Made by a program: the position numbers and the translations under genes
Source of the DNA: Caulobacter sp. NIBR2454
GTDB lineage: Bacteria > Pseudomonadota > Alphaproteobacteria > Caulobacterales > Caulobacteraceae
Assembly: GCF_027474405.1 (NCBI RefSeq)
Contig: NZ_CP114871.1
Coordinates: 248,001 to 312,000, forward strand
Direction: 5' to 3'
DNA length: 64,000 bases
Shown here: positions 1 to 8,233 of the stretch, one piece after another
Layout: every line of letters begins with the position of its first letter
How positions within the stretch are numbered: position 1 is the first letter of the stretch
Notes under the pieces: generated by a model
Database searches by the model: none
What the model was told of the DNA's origin: nothing
What the model saw: only the letters and a program-made list of their open reading frames with translations

Positions 1-1929
1 CTCGTCCGTCAGGTTTCGCGCGTCGATGAACAACGAGACCTTGTCATTGACCGTCCAGCCCACGCCCAGATTGAGGATGGCGTAGGAGGACGCCCGAGTG
101 GTGTTCCTATAATCCACCCAGATATCCGAGGCTGACCATTCCATCGACGGCGCGACGAACCAGCCTCGCGGGTCTTCGTAACGAAGTTCGGCGCGATAGA
201 AGTGCTGCGGCACGATCGGCAGGCGATTGTCGCCGTACTGGACGTCATCGTCGAAGCGGAAGTCCGACCACGTCCAGGTCTGGCGCAGGCGAAGGCGCGA
301 CGTCATCCGCCAATCCAAGGCCGCCTCCACGCCTTGGTGGATGGTCTCGTCGGCGTTGAAGGTCGAGGCTGGAACGCCGTTCAGGCCCGCGGTGTACTGC
401 AACAGCTCCTTGTCCAGCAGCGCCCGATAAAGGGTGATGTCCCAGGTCAGCGGCCCGCGTCGCCCGCGCGTCCCAAGTTCGGCGGTCCAGGCTTCCTGGG
501 CCTGAACCGGTGCGAAGCCGACATTGGTAGGCGACATGGAGCCGAAGTTCGGCGGCTCGACCGACTTGGTCAGATTGGCGAACACTTGAGACCCGTCCGC
601 CGCTTCCCACAGAAGGCCCACGCGCGGGGCGACCCAGTCGTAATCCTTAGACGCGGTCAGGTTGAACGTCGCGGGCTGACCGGGCACGGCGAAGCTGCGA
701 TAGTCACGCTCGGCGGTCCCCCAGGTGGCGCCAGCCACCAACGCCAGCTGCCCCGTGACGAACAGGCGCCCCTCTGCGAAGAGATCCGTCGCCCGGGCGT
801 TCTGCAGTGAGATCGAGGTGGGCGCGCCGCGAGCGCCTCTGACATTGACGTAGAAGTTTGAGTCGAGATCGCCCTCTCGAATCCACACCCCAGCGTAGGC
901 GTCCGCCCGCATGGCGCCGATCTGACCATCCCAGTCCAGGCGGCCGAATGCCCCCCAGTTGCGGCTCTGCTGGTCGATGACCTGGAAGATGGGGTGATCC
1001 AGGTCCTTCCAGACGCCATAGACCGCACCTTGGAAAACGGCGCTTTCGTTCAATCGCCAAGTGGTGCGCAGGGAGGTTCGCACGCCTCGCAGGTCTCGGC
1101 CCTGATCATTGGCGTAGTTCCCCGGCGCGGCCTGATGAGGATTGGCGTCGAACTGCGACCGGGTCAGTGCGCCGGGAATTTCCTGCTTGATGTTGGAGGC
1201 GTTGACGATCAGGCGCACCTCCCGATCCTCGCCAAACTTGCGGCCGATATTGAGCGATCCGAACTGGATGTTCTGCTGGCTCTGGGGTCGCTCTCCCTGG
1301 CTGCGCTGGTCGGTGGCGGCGGCATAGACGTCCCAGTCACCGAACTGGCGGGCGACAGCGATGTTCTCGCGCAGGAAGCCGAATGAGCCTCCGTCGATGC
1401 GCAGGCGGTTCTCGAAACCGGCGTCAGCGCCGGTGGGCGTGACGATGTTGACCGCCCCGCCCAGCAGGGCCCCGCCGAACCGAAGGGCGTTGCCGCCGCG
1501 ATAGACTTCAGTGTAGCGGGCCAGAAGCGGGTCGGCGATCTGGCTGTCGCCGTAGCCGTCGGCCTCGTTCAGGGGCACGCCGTCCTGCGCCAGCAATAGG
1601 CCTCGATTGTGGTTGGCGTTGCCGATGCCTGAGCCGCGAATGGAGATACGGATGTCGCCGCCCCATTTGCGCTGCGCGTAGACGCCAGGCGCGTCGCGAA
1701 GCATGTCGTCCAGCGCCAGGGCGAACCGGTTGGCGTAGGACTCGGCCGAGATCACCGAAACGGCGCCGGGAGTCTTGGACAGGCGCGAGCGGGCGTCAGC
1801 CACGACGGGCGGATCTTCCGGATCAGGGCTTGCGGTGACGATCACCGAGTCGATCGTGTTGGAGGTTTGCGCAAGGGCGCAGGCAGGCAGACACAGCACG
1901 GCGGCGCCGGCGAAAAGGATGACTTTCAC
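1..1929 (-). CDS. TonB-dependent outer-membrane receptor (C-terminus beyond window)
   Basis: Outer-membrane gated transporter, probably for a ferric siderophore or other metal chelate. A GTG at 1929 opens a clean signal peptide (VKVILFAGAAVLCLPACALAQ), followed by a plug domain with a Ton-box-like DSVIVTA, LDDMLRDAPGV, ISIRGSG and an EVYRGGNALRFGGALLGGAVNIVTP segment that is typical of the family. The remaining residues are barrel strands, ending at the edge with a ...RNLTDE motif, so only some 30-60 C-terminal residues should be missing. 643 codons are visible without a stop. No in-frame ATG precedes the GTG. A DUF2946-like gene and a Tat-exported PLP enzyme lie just upstream on the same strand and may be cotranscribed. 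The substrate is not deducible; the metal-chelate guess comes from the neighbours. Confidence 0.9.
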   Translation of the reverse strand, partial: MKVILFAGAAVLCLPACALAQTSNTIDSVIVTASPDPEDPPVVADARSRLSKTPGAVSVISAESYANRFALALDDMLRDAPGVYAQRKWGGDIRISIRGSGIGNANHNRGLLLAQDGVPLNEADGYGDSQIADPLLARYTEVYRGGNALRFGGALLGGAVNIVTPTGADAGFENRLRIDGGSFGFLRENIAVARQFGDWDVYAAATDQRSQGERPQSQQNIQFGSLNIGRKFGEDREVRLIVNASNIKQEIPGALTRSQFDANPHQAAPGNYANDQGRDLRGVRTSLRTTWRLNESAVFQGAVYGVWKDLDHPIFQVIDQQSRNWGAFGRLDWDGQIGAMRADAYAGVWIREGDLDSNFYVNVRGARGAPTSISLQNARATDLFAEGRLFVTGQLALVAGATWGTAERDYRSFAVPGQPATFNLTASKDYDWVAPRVGLLWEAADGSQVFANLTKSVEPPNFGSMSPTNVGFAPVQAQEAWTAELGTRGRRGPLTWDITLYRALLDKELLQYTAGLNGVPASTFNADETIHQGVEAALDWRMTSRLRLRQTWTWSDFRFDDDVQYGDNRLPIVPQHFYRAELRYEDPRGWFVAPSMEWSASDIWVDYRNTTRASSYAILNLGVGWTVNDKVSLFIDARNLTDE

Positions 1930-2039
1930 TTTATGAGGTTCCCACGGCCGCTTGGCGGCCGATTCTTCATGGACAGGCGGCCCACACACCGCGAACGGAG
2001 GTGCGGCGGGCGAGCAGGCGATCCGGCCTTAAGCCGGTG

Positions 2040-2498
2040 TCAGATGAAGACTGTCGGGGGGCCTCTTGCGGGCAGCGGGGGGGCGGAAAGACCGCGGCCC
2101 GGTGCGAGCATGGGTTTGGTGTGGACGGGTGCGTCTTGGTGTTCGATGAACGCGACGGCCTGCATGTTGGACAGGTCCGGCAGCGGCGCTCCGGTCGCGG
2201 CGCTGGCGAAGGCGCAAGGCGCGTCGCCGGCGGATTTCTCGCCCTGAGCCTTGCCGTCGGAATGTGGCGCGATCGCTTCGCCGGGAGCGACGACCATCGC
2301 GCCTTCCCCGGTACAGATGACCAGTTCGAAGGGCAGGCTGTTGGTCGCGGGCTTGGCCATGAAGCCCGCGGGGATGAGCACCTTCATGACGACCGCCAGC
2401 GCAGCCAATGTCATGCAGACATGGCCCCACAGGTTGCGTTGCGGGCGTCGGAAGGCTTTCACGATGGCGCTCTTAGACAAGGGCCGGGGCTTTGTCAT
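2040..2498 (-). CDS. DUF2946-like small membrane protein
   Basis: 152-residue protein of the DUF2946 type, a family often encoded beside TonB-dependent receptors for metals; its biochemical role is unknown. It has one N-terminal hydrophobic segment (WGHVCMTLAALAVVMKVLIPAGFMA) with the family's P-x-G-F-M element at its end, then a conserved-looking ICTGEG and a later C-A-F cysteine motif (DAPCAFA). A start at 2498 (MTKPRPLSK) lies 10 bases after the stop of the upstream aminotransferase-like gene; a longer start at 2543 would overlap that gene. It is followed about 110 bases later by the TonB receptor. Family assignment is by motif pattern only. Confidence 0.65.
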   Translation of the reverse strand: MTKPRPLSKSAIVKAFRRPQRNLWGHVCMTLAALAVVMKVLIPAGFMAKPATNSLPFELVICTGEGAMVVAPGEAIAPHSDGKAQGEKSAGDAPCAFASAATGAPLPDLSNMQAVAFIEHQDAPVHTKPMLAPGRGLSAPPLPARGPPTVFI

Positions 2499-2508
2499 CT
2501 TCGTCGCG

Positions 2509-3771
2509 TTAGGCGGCCAATTCCGCCCGGACCGCTGAAACAAGGCGGTCGAGATCGGCGGTGGTGTTGAAGAGCGCGGGCGTCACCCGCAGTACCGGTC
2601 CGGAGGCGAGGCCTGCCTTGGCGACGACCAGAACGCCGTGGCGTTCCAGCATGCGGGCCTGCAAGCGCCGCGCGCCGTCGATCCCGTCCAGCCCACGAGG
2701 CCGGAAGGCTCCGATCGCACCATAGGCCTGTTCGCCCGACGGCCCCACGATGCTCAAGGCGGGCATGTCGCGGACCCGGTCGATCCAATATTCGTGAAGC
2801 TCACGAAGCCGCGCGAGCTTGGCCTGGGCGCCGATCGACTCGTGGAAGGCCAGGGCGTCGGGAATGGTCAGGTGCGCTGCGTAGTTGATCGTGCCGGTGA
2901 GGATTCGCGACCGCACGTCCGCGGCCGGCAAAAGCCCATTGCCCATATAGGGTGCGATGGACGCTTGGCGATCCTTTCGGATGTAGATGCCGCCTGTGCC
3001 CAGGGGCGCCGCCAGCCATTTGTGAAGGCTGAAACCGACGAAGTCAGCGCCCAGATCCTCAACATCCACCGGCAACTGAGCCACCGCCTGGGCGCTATCC
3101 AGGATCACGTCCACGCCCCGCGCCCTGGCGGCGGTGATGATCGCCTTGACCGGCGGGACCAGTCCGTTGCGATTTGAAAGGTGCGTGAGCAACAGCAGCT
3201 TGGCGCGTGGCGTTCGATCGAGAACGGCCTGGTAGGCCGCCAGGATCTCCTGCGGGTCGGTCATGTCTCCAAGATCAAAGCGCACGAGGCGGGCGCCCCG
3301 GCTCTCCTGCAAGAACGCCATGGCGTACTGCATCTCGTCATAGTCGACGTCAGCGATGATGACGGTGTCGCCAGGCTTCAGATCCCGATAGTTGGTGATC
3401 AGGGCATAGAGCGCCTCGGTGCCGCCGTTGCACAGCGCCACTTCCTCAGGCGATGCGTTGATGAGGGTCGCCGCCGCGGCCCGCGATCTGGTCAGGCTGT
3501 CATCCAGCGAGCGGTCCTTGGTCGCCCGCCGAAGGAAGGCGCTGTTGTTCTGATTCACCCAGGACAGATTGGCGAAATAGGCCGCCTGAACCGCCTTGGG
3601 CATGGCGCCATAGTAGGCGGCATCCAGATTTACCGTGTCGCGATCGACATCCCAAAGATCCGAAAGCTGGGCGCGCGCATGCCCAGCGCGAGCCGTCGCC
3701 GCTAATGAGATCGCGGCGCTCAGGCCCAAGACTTGCCGACGCCCAAATGGCGCTTCCATGCTCGTCACCAT
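2509..3771 (-). CDS. Tat-exported class V aminotransferase-fold PLP enzyme
   Basis: PLP-dependent enzyme of the class V aminotransferase / cysteine desulfurase / isopenicillin-N-epimerase fold, 420 residues. The N-terminus carries a twin-arginine signal (FGRRQVLGLSAAISLAATARAGHARA), so it should act folded in the periplasm. The PLP lysine is in GFSLHKWLAAPLGTG (about residue 245), the cofactor aspartate in VILDSAQAVAQLP, and NGGTEALYAL is the phosphate-binding turn. Tat-exported members of this fold include PvdN of pyoverdine maturation, and its position directly upstream of a TonB receptor supports a siderophore- or chelate-related role. That is inference: PvdN-like export is seen, the substrate is not. 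MEAPFGRR at 3759 is an alternative start. Confidence 0.85.
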   Translation of the reverse strand: MVTSMEAPFGRRQVLGLSAAISLAATARAGHARAQLSDLWDVDRDTVNLDAAYYGAMPKAVQAAYFANLSWVNQNNSAFLRRATKDRSLDDSLTRSRAAAATLINASPEEVALCNGGTEALYALITNYRDLKPGDTVIIADVDYDEMQYAMAFLQESRGARLVRFDLGDMTDPQEILAAYQAVLDRTPRAKLLLLTHLSNRNGLVPPVKAIITAARARGVDVILDSAQAVAQLPVDVEDLGADFVGFSLHKWLAAPLGTGGIYIRKDRQASIAPYMGNGLLPAADVRSRILTGTINYAAHLTIPDALAFHESIGAQAKLARLRELHEYWIDRVRDMPALSIVGPSGEQAYGAIGAFRPRGLDGIDGARRLQARMLERHGVLVVAKAGLASGPVLRVTPALFNTTADLDRLVSAVRAELAA

Positions 3772-3887
3772 CCCATCAAGCCGACAGCGGCCTATCCGGT
3801 GACTATGTTATTCTATAACGCCAAGCTAGAGTGGCTTGGCGAGCGGCTTGTGGATCTCGACTTTGCCCAACCCACAGGCGCCGGCCG

Positions 3888-5528
3888 CTATGCTTTGGCG
3901 CGGGTCTGCGCCAGGGAGAGCATCCCCAAAGCGATCTCGCGCTCACCCATGATCGTGTGATCGACGCCCCGGGCGGTGAGGAATTCCACCTCGGCGTCGG
4001 AGTGGGCGCGGGCGATGATCGTGATCTTGGGGCTTATGCGTCGGGCTTGCTCGACGATGGTCGCGGCCTCGAAGGCGTTAGGCACCGCGATCAGCAGATG
4101 GGTGGCGTGCTCCAGGCCGGCCTCGACCAGGATTTCGGATTTGACGGCGTTGCCGTCCACCACTTTGAAGCCTTGAGTCCTGAGCTCTTCCAGGCGCTCG
4201 CTCTCGCTTTCAATGACCACGAGGCCTTTGCCGATAAAGCCTTCTGTCACTGCCCGCCCCACGCGGCCAAAGCCGACCAGAACCACGCAGGGCGCGGGCT
4301 TGACGGGCGGCGTGACCTCCTCGGCCGCGAGCTCTCGCTTGGCCGACTTTTCCATGTGGCGATCCACCAGGCGAAACAGGATCGGATTGACCAGGATCGA
4401 CAGGATCGCGCCCGCCAGGATCAGATCGCGGCCTTCCGGCGGCAGCAGCTCCAGCTCGGTGCCTAGCGCGGCCAGGATGAAGGAGAATTCCCCGATCTGC
4501 GCCAGGGACGCCGAGATGGTCAGGGCAGTGCCCGTGCCATGCTTGAACGCCCGCACGATCAGGAACGCGGCGATCGATTTGCCGACCACGATGATCCCCA
4601 GGGTGGCCAGCACCGGCAGCGGGTGCTGGATGAGGATCATCGGATTGAACAGCATGCCGATGGAGACGAAGAACAGCACGGCGAAAGCGTCGCGCAGGGG
4701 CAGGGTCTCGTTGGCCGCCTGTTGGCTGAGCTCGGATTCGCTCATGATCATGCCGGCGAAGAACGCGCCGAGGGCGAAGGACACTCCAAAGAGCCCAGCC
4801 GAGCCGAAGGCCACGCCGAGCGCGATGGCCAGGACCGCCAGACGAAACAACTCGCGCGAGCCGGTGTGCGCTGTCCAATGCAGGACCCATGGGATCACGC
4901 GCCGTCCGACGATCAACATCAGCGCGATGAAGGCGCCGACCTTGCCCAGGGTGATGGCCAACGCCATACCCATGCCGGCCAGTCCGCTACCTTGCTCGGC
5001 GCTCAGGGCGGTCGTCACCGCGGGGATCAGAACCAAGGCCAGCACCATGGCCAGGTCCTCGACGATCAGCCAGCCAACGGCGATGCGCCCGCGTTCGGTC
5101 TCGATCAGTCGGCGCTCCTGAAGCGCTCGCAACAAGACCACGGTGGAGGCGACCGACAGCGCCAGACCAAAGACAACCCCGCCCCCCAAAGGCCAGCCGA
5201 GCAACGCCGCTAGGCCGACACCCATGATCGTGGCGGCGCCGATCTGCACCACGGCGCCGGGGATGGCGATCTTACGGACCGACATCAGGTCCTTCAGCGA
5301 AAAGTGCAGCCCCACCCCAAACATCAGAAGGATGACGCCGATCTCGGCGAGCTGATTGGCCAGGGGCTGATCGGCCACATAGCCGGGAGTGAAGGGGCCC
5401 ACCGCCACGCCGGCGACGAGATAGCCGACAAGCACAGGCAGCCGCAGACGATTGGCGATCGCGCCGAAGATGAAGGCCAGCACGAGGCCGGCGACGATGG
5501 TGGCGATCAGCGGCACGTGATGCGGCAA
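3888..5528 (-). CDS. ybaL: CPA2 monovalent cation/H+ antiporter, YbaL type
   Basis: Inner-membrane antiporter of the CPA2 (Kef/RosB/YbaL) family, 546 residues, about the family's usual length. Roughly the first 385 residues form 12 or so membrane segments (starting LIATIVAGLVLAFIFGAIANRL), with LMFGVGLHFSLKDL, SVASTVVLLRAL and GWLIVEDLAMVLALVLIPA as family signatures. Residues about 400-540 are a cytoplasmic TrkA-N/RCK Rossmann domain (VVLVGFGRVGRAVTEGF), which gates such carriers through nucleotides. It would exchange K+ or Na+ for protons. It is transcribed away from an XRE regulator gene and a second antiporter of the same superfamily, across a short intergenic region with two inverted repeats. 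Confidence 0.9.
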   Translation of the reverse strand: MPHHVPLIATIVAGLVLAFIFGAIANRLRLPVLVGYLVAGVAVGPFTPGYVADQPLANQLAEIGVILLMFGVGLHFSLKDLMSVRKIAIPGAVVQIGAATIMGVGLAALLGWPLGGGVVFGLALSVASTVVLLRALQERRLIETERGRIAVGWLIVEDLAMVLALVLIPAVTTALSAEQGSGLAGMGMALAITLGKVGAFIALMLIVGRRVIPWVLHWTAHTGSRELFRLAVLAIALGVAFGSAGLFGVSFALGAFFAGMIMSESELSQQAANETLPLRDAFAVLFFVSIGMLFNPMILIQHPLPVLATLGIIVVGKSIAAFLIVRAFKHGTGTALTISASLAQIGEFSFILAALGTELELLPPEGRDLILAGAILSILVNPILFRLVDRHMEKSAKRELAAEEVTPPVKPAPCVVLVGFGRVGRAVTEGFIGKGLVVIESESERLEELRTQGFKVVDGNAVKSEILVEAGLEHATHLLIAVPNAFEAATIVEQARRISPKITIIARAHSDAEVEFLTARGVDHTIMGEREIALGMLSLAQTRAKA

Positions 5529-5557
5529 CGGCGTCTCCTTGACGATATGATCCAGTA

Positions 5558-5591
5558 GGGCGATAGTCGCCCAATATGGGTGACTTCACCC
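5558..5591. promoter_or_regulatory. Two adjacent inverted repeats, candidate operator
   Basis: GGGCGA-tag-TCGCCC (5558-5572) and GGGTGA-ct-TCACCC (5578-5591) lie in the short divergent region between ybaL and the XRE gene. The half-sites share the form GGGYGA. An operator for the adjacent XRE protein is an inference. Confidence 0.45.
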
Positions 5592-5603
5592 GGATTGGCT
5601 ACT

Positions 5604-5861
5604 ATGCCTCACACGAAAATACTCTGTCCGTCTCAATGTCGCGCGGCTCGCGGTCTTCTCGACTGGTCTCAGGAAGACCTGGCGGGCAAGGCTGGAGTGT
5701 CACGCAGCACCGTGCGCGATTTCGAAACGGGACGCCATGAATTGCATGGCGGCACCGAGCGGCTGTTGATGAACGCTCTGCGGGACGGCGGGGTCCTGCT
5801 GATCGGATCGGGCGAGCCCGTGGGCGATGACGCCGGTCCGGGCGTGCGGCTGGTCGGCTAG
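5604..5861 (+). CDS. Small XRE-family HTH regulator
   Basis: 85-residue one-domain DNA-binding protein. The helix-turn-helix is seen at about residues 12-60 (CRAARGLLDWSQEDLAGKAGVSRSTVRDFETGRHELHGGTERLL), the standard XRE/Cro layout; the rest is a short tail. An ATG at 5604 is preferred over an upstream codon at 5580 because the upstream extension would run into an inverted repeat and has no family character. The gene ends 22 bases before the kefB/kefC-like antiporter and is divergent from ybaL, so it is a likely local regulator of one or both antiporters. Confidence 0.8.
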   Translation: MPHTKILCPSQCRAARGLLDWSQEDLAGKAGVSRSTVRDFETGRHELHGGTERLLMNALRDGGVLLIGSGEPVGDDAGPGVRLVG

Positions 5862-5883
5862 ATTTTTAAGGGGCTGAAAGACA

Positions 5884-7671
5884 TTGGAGCACGCGGTCGC
5901 GGCCGAGGACTATAAGGATCTGGTGCTGTTCCTGGCGACGGCGGGGGTTGTCGTGCCCCTCTTTCGACGCTGGCGGATCAACCCGATCCTGGGGTTTCTC
6001 TTCGCGGGCGTGGTGCTTGGTCCCTACGGCCTGGGATCCCTGGGGGATCGCGCGCCGTGGCTGTCCTATTTCACGATCGGCAACCCCGCCGACGTGGCGC
6101 AGCTGGCCGAGTTCGGCGTCGTCTTCCTGCTGTTCATGATTGGTCTAGAGCTCTCTTGGGAGCGCCTGCGACTGATGCGACGGCTGGTTTTCGGCCTTGG
6201 CGGTCTGCAGGTCAGCGTATGCATCATGGTCATCGGCTCGGCCGCCTGGCTTCTGGGGCAGCCCGTCGCCGCGGCCTGCGCCATCGGGGCGGCCCTGGCG
6301 CTTTCATCGACGGCGATCGTCATGCCGATCCTGGCCGATCAGAAGCAGCAACATACCAAGGCCGGACGAGCGACCTTCGCGGTCCTCCTTTTCCAGGATC
6401 TGGCCGTGGCCCCGATCCTGATCACCATCGCCGTGCTCAGCGGGCGCGAGGAAGCTTTGTCGCCTAGCGTCCTGTTGACCGCGGCGCCCGCGGTGCTCGG
6501 CGTGGGGGCTCTCGTCTTGGCCGGGCGGGTTCTGCTGCGCCCGATGATGCGCTCGGTGGCCAAGGCCAAGAGCGACGAGATGTTCATGGCCGCTTCGCTC
6601 CTGATCGTCATCGGTGCGGGGCTGATCAGCGCCCTGGCTGGGCTATCCATGGCGCTTGGCGCCTTCGTGGCGGGCCTGCTTCTGGCCGAGACCGAGTACC
6701 GCCACGAAGTCCAGGTCAAGATCGAGCCGTTCAAGGGCCTTCTGCTGGGCCTGTTTTTCGTCTCGATCGGGATCGGACTGGATCTGTCCCTCTTGGCTCG
6801 GAGCCCGGCCCCCATCCTTGGCATGGCGGTAGGCCTGGTGGCGTTGAACGCCAGCGTCGTCTTCGTCCTCGCCCGCCTCTTCAAGCTATCGTGGGAGTCC
6901 GCCGCCGGCGCCGCTTTGCTGCTGGCGGGCGGCGGCGAGTTCGCCTTCGTGATTCTGGGTTCGGCCATGGAGGGCGGCATTGTCGCCCAGGGCGCTGGCC
7001 AGATGATTCTGGTGGCCTCCACCCTGTCGATGTTCTCGATCCCGTTGCTTGCCGGTCTGGCTCGCAAGATCAGCGCCACGCCAAAAGCCAGCCGGGTCTC
7101 GGCGCCGCCGCCACCGACCGAGGGGGTTCCCGATGGCGAAGCGGGACCGGTGGTCCTTGTTGTCGGCTATGGCCGGGTCGGGCGACTGGTGGGCGAGATG
7201 CTGACCCGGCATGAAATAGCCTGGATCGCCGCGGATCGGGATCCGCGCCTTGTCGAGGCTGGCCGTCGTGAAGGGAATGTCTATTTCGGCGACGCATCGC
7301 GGCCGGAGTTTCTGCGGCGGTGCGGGCTCGACAGCGCTCGGGCGTTGGTGGTGACCATGGATAACCCCGATGGGACGGAGGCCGTCGTCGGCGCCGCGAG
7401 GGAACTAAGGCCGGATCTGCCCATCGTCGCCCGGGCCAAGGATGCTCGCCACGCCGCGCGGCTCTATGAGCTTGGCGTCACCGACGCCGTGCCGGAAACC
7501 ATCGAGGCGAGCCTGCAACTCTCCGAGACCGTTCTGGTGGACATCGGGGTGCCTATGGGCCTGGTCATCGCCTCGATCCATGAACGGCGCGACGAGTTCC
7601 GAAAGGAGCTCAACCACCCCGAAGCTCTGGGCGGACGCACCCGCAGGTTCCGCCAAACGGTCCGTCGTTGA
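5884..7671 (+). CDS. KefB/KefC-type K+/H+ antiporter
   Basis: 595-residue CPA2 antiporter with about 12 membrane segments in the first 390 residues (e.g. NPILGFLFAGVVLGPYGLG, FMIGLELSWERLRLMRR, SSTAIVMPILADQKQ, LLFQDLAVAPILI) and a C-terminal TrkA-N domain (VVLVVGYGRVGRLVGEML) ending near residue 560. It lacks most of the C-terminal extension of the glutathione-gated KefC of enterobacteria. The start is a TTG at 5884 with an AAGGGG Shine-Dalgarno element a few bases upstream. It follows the XRE gene closely, so the two are probably cotranscribed. The expected role is K+ efflux and cytoplasmic pH or electrophile defence; glutathione gating cannot be judged. Confidence 0.9.
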   Translation: MEHAVAAEDYKDLVLFLATAGVVVPLFRRWRINPILGFLFAGVVLGPYGLGSLGDRAPWLSYFTIGNPADVAQLAEFGVVFLLFMIGLELSWERLRLMRRLVFGLGGLQVSVCIMVIGSAAWLLGQPVAAACAIGAALALSSTAIVMPILADQKQQHTKAGRATFAVLLFQDLAVAPILITIAVLSGREEALSPSVLLTAAPAVLGVGALVLAGRVLLRPMMRSVAKAKSDEMFMAASLLIVIGAGLISALAGLSMALGAFVAGLLLAETEYRHEVQVKIEPFKGLLLGLFFVSIGIGLDLSLLARSPAPILGMAVGLVALNASVVFVLARLFKLSWESAAGAALLLAGGGEFAFVILGSAMEGGIVAQGAGQMILVASTLSMFSIPLLAGLARKISATPKASRVSAPPPPTEGVPDGEAGPVVLVVGYGRVGRLVGEMLTRHEIAWIAADRDPRLVEAGRREGNVYFGDASRPEFLRRCGLDSARALVVTMDNPDGTEAVVGAARELRPDLPIVARAKDARHAARLYELGVTDAVPETIEASLQLSETVLVDIGVPMGLVIASIHERRDEFRKELNHPEALGGRTRRFRQTVRR

Positions 7672-8233
7672 CCAAAAGCGACAAACCCGCGGCGATTAAT
7701 GTCGTTTTCTAGACAGATAATCGGAACCTTTGCCTAGGGCGCGCATTTCGCCGTCCGGAAGGGGCGCTCCGCATGTCGCGGGGCCGTGGGAGCTACATGA
7801 TTAGAGCGCAGCGTCTTGACGCCCATGAGGGGCGCTACGACACCGCCGGCATGACCGCTGTAGAGCGTTCGGCCGACCGGGCGCGCGACGCATGGCCCCT
7901 GCGTCTTTTCGTCAAATTTTCCAATACTCGCGGAGTTCTCATCCGGCGCGTCGGCGAAAGCCGATCTTTGTTCGGTGAAGCTACGCAGGTTTTCAGCTCT
8001 TACGTACGCATGCCAGGCGTGGACGTGAGGGCTGGGCGCTCTGTTCGATCCAAAGGTCCTTCTTCGAACCGGAAAGAACAAAGCGCTAATTATTATGGTG
8101 TGTCCTGGCATGTGTTCGCGGCACGGGAAAAGGAGAGGGTGTTGCTTTACCGACACTTTCCCGCTCGTACCGCGCTGATATAACAAGTCCGGCTGTTCCA
8201 GACTGGAACAGTGGGCAAGAGAGGGCTCTTGAA
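7672..8233. other. 562-bp non-coding region upstream of ompA
   Basis: I see no convincing gene here. Open frames exist on both strands (7773-8183 plus, 7734-8186 minus) but neither has family features, a good ribosome site, or coding-like composition. The right end should hold the ompA promoter: an AT-richer patch around 8085-8100 and TATAAC at about 8180, followed by a perfect inverted repeat at 8193-8211. The large size for this gene-dense window leaves room for a small RNA or complex promoter control. Confidence 0.5.
8193..8211. promoter_or_regulatory. Perfect 9-1-9 inverted repeat before ompA
   Basis: CTGTTCCAG-A-CTGGAACAG, 22 bases ahead of the ompA start codon. It could be an operator or, in RNA, a short hairpin near the ribosome site. 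No regulator is identified. Confidence 0.6.

Noticed and set aside
7773..8183. 136-codon plus frame and an overlapping minus frame upstream of ompA.
   Set aside because: No convincing ribosome site, arginine-rich chance-like composition, no recognisable fold; treated as non-coding.
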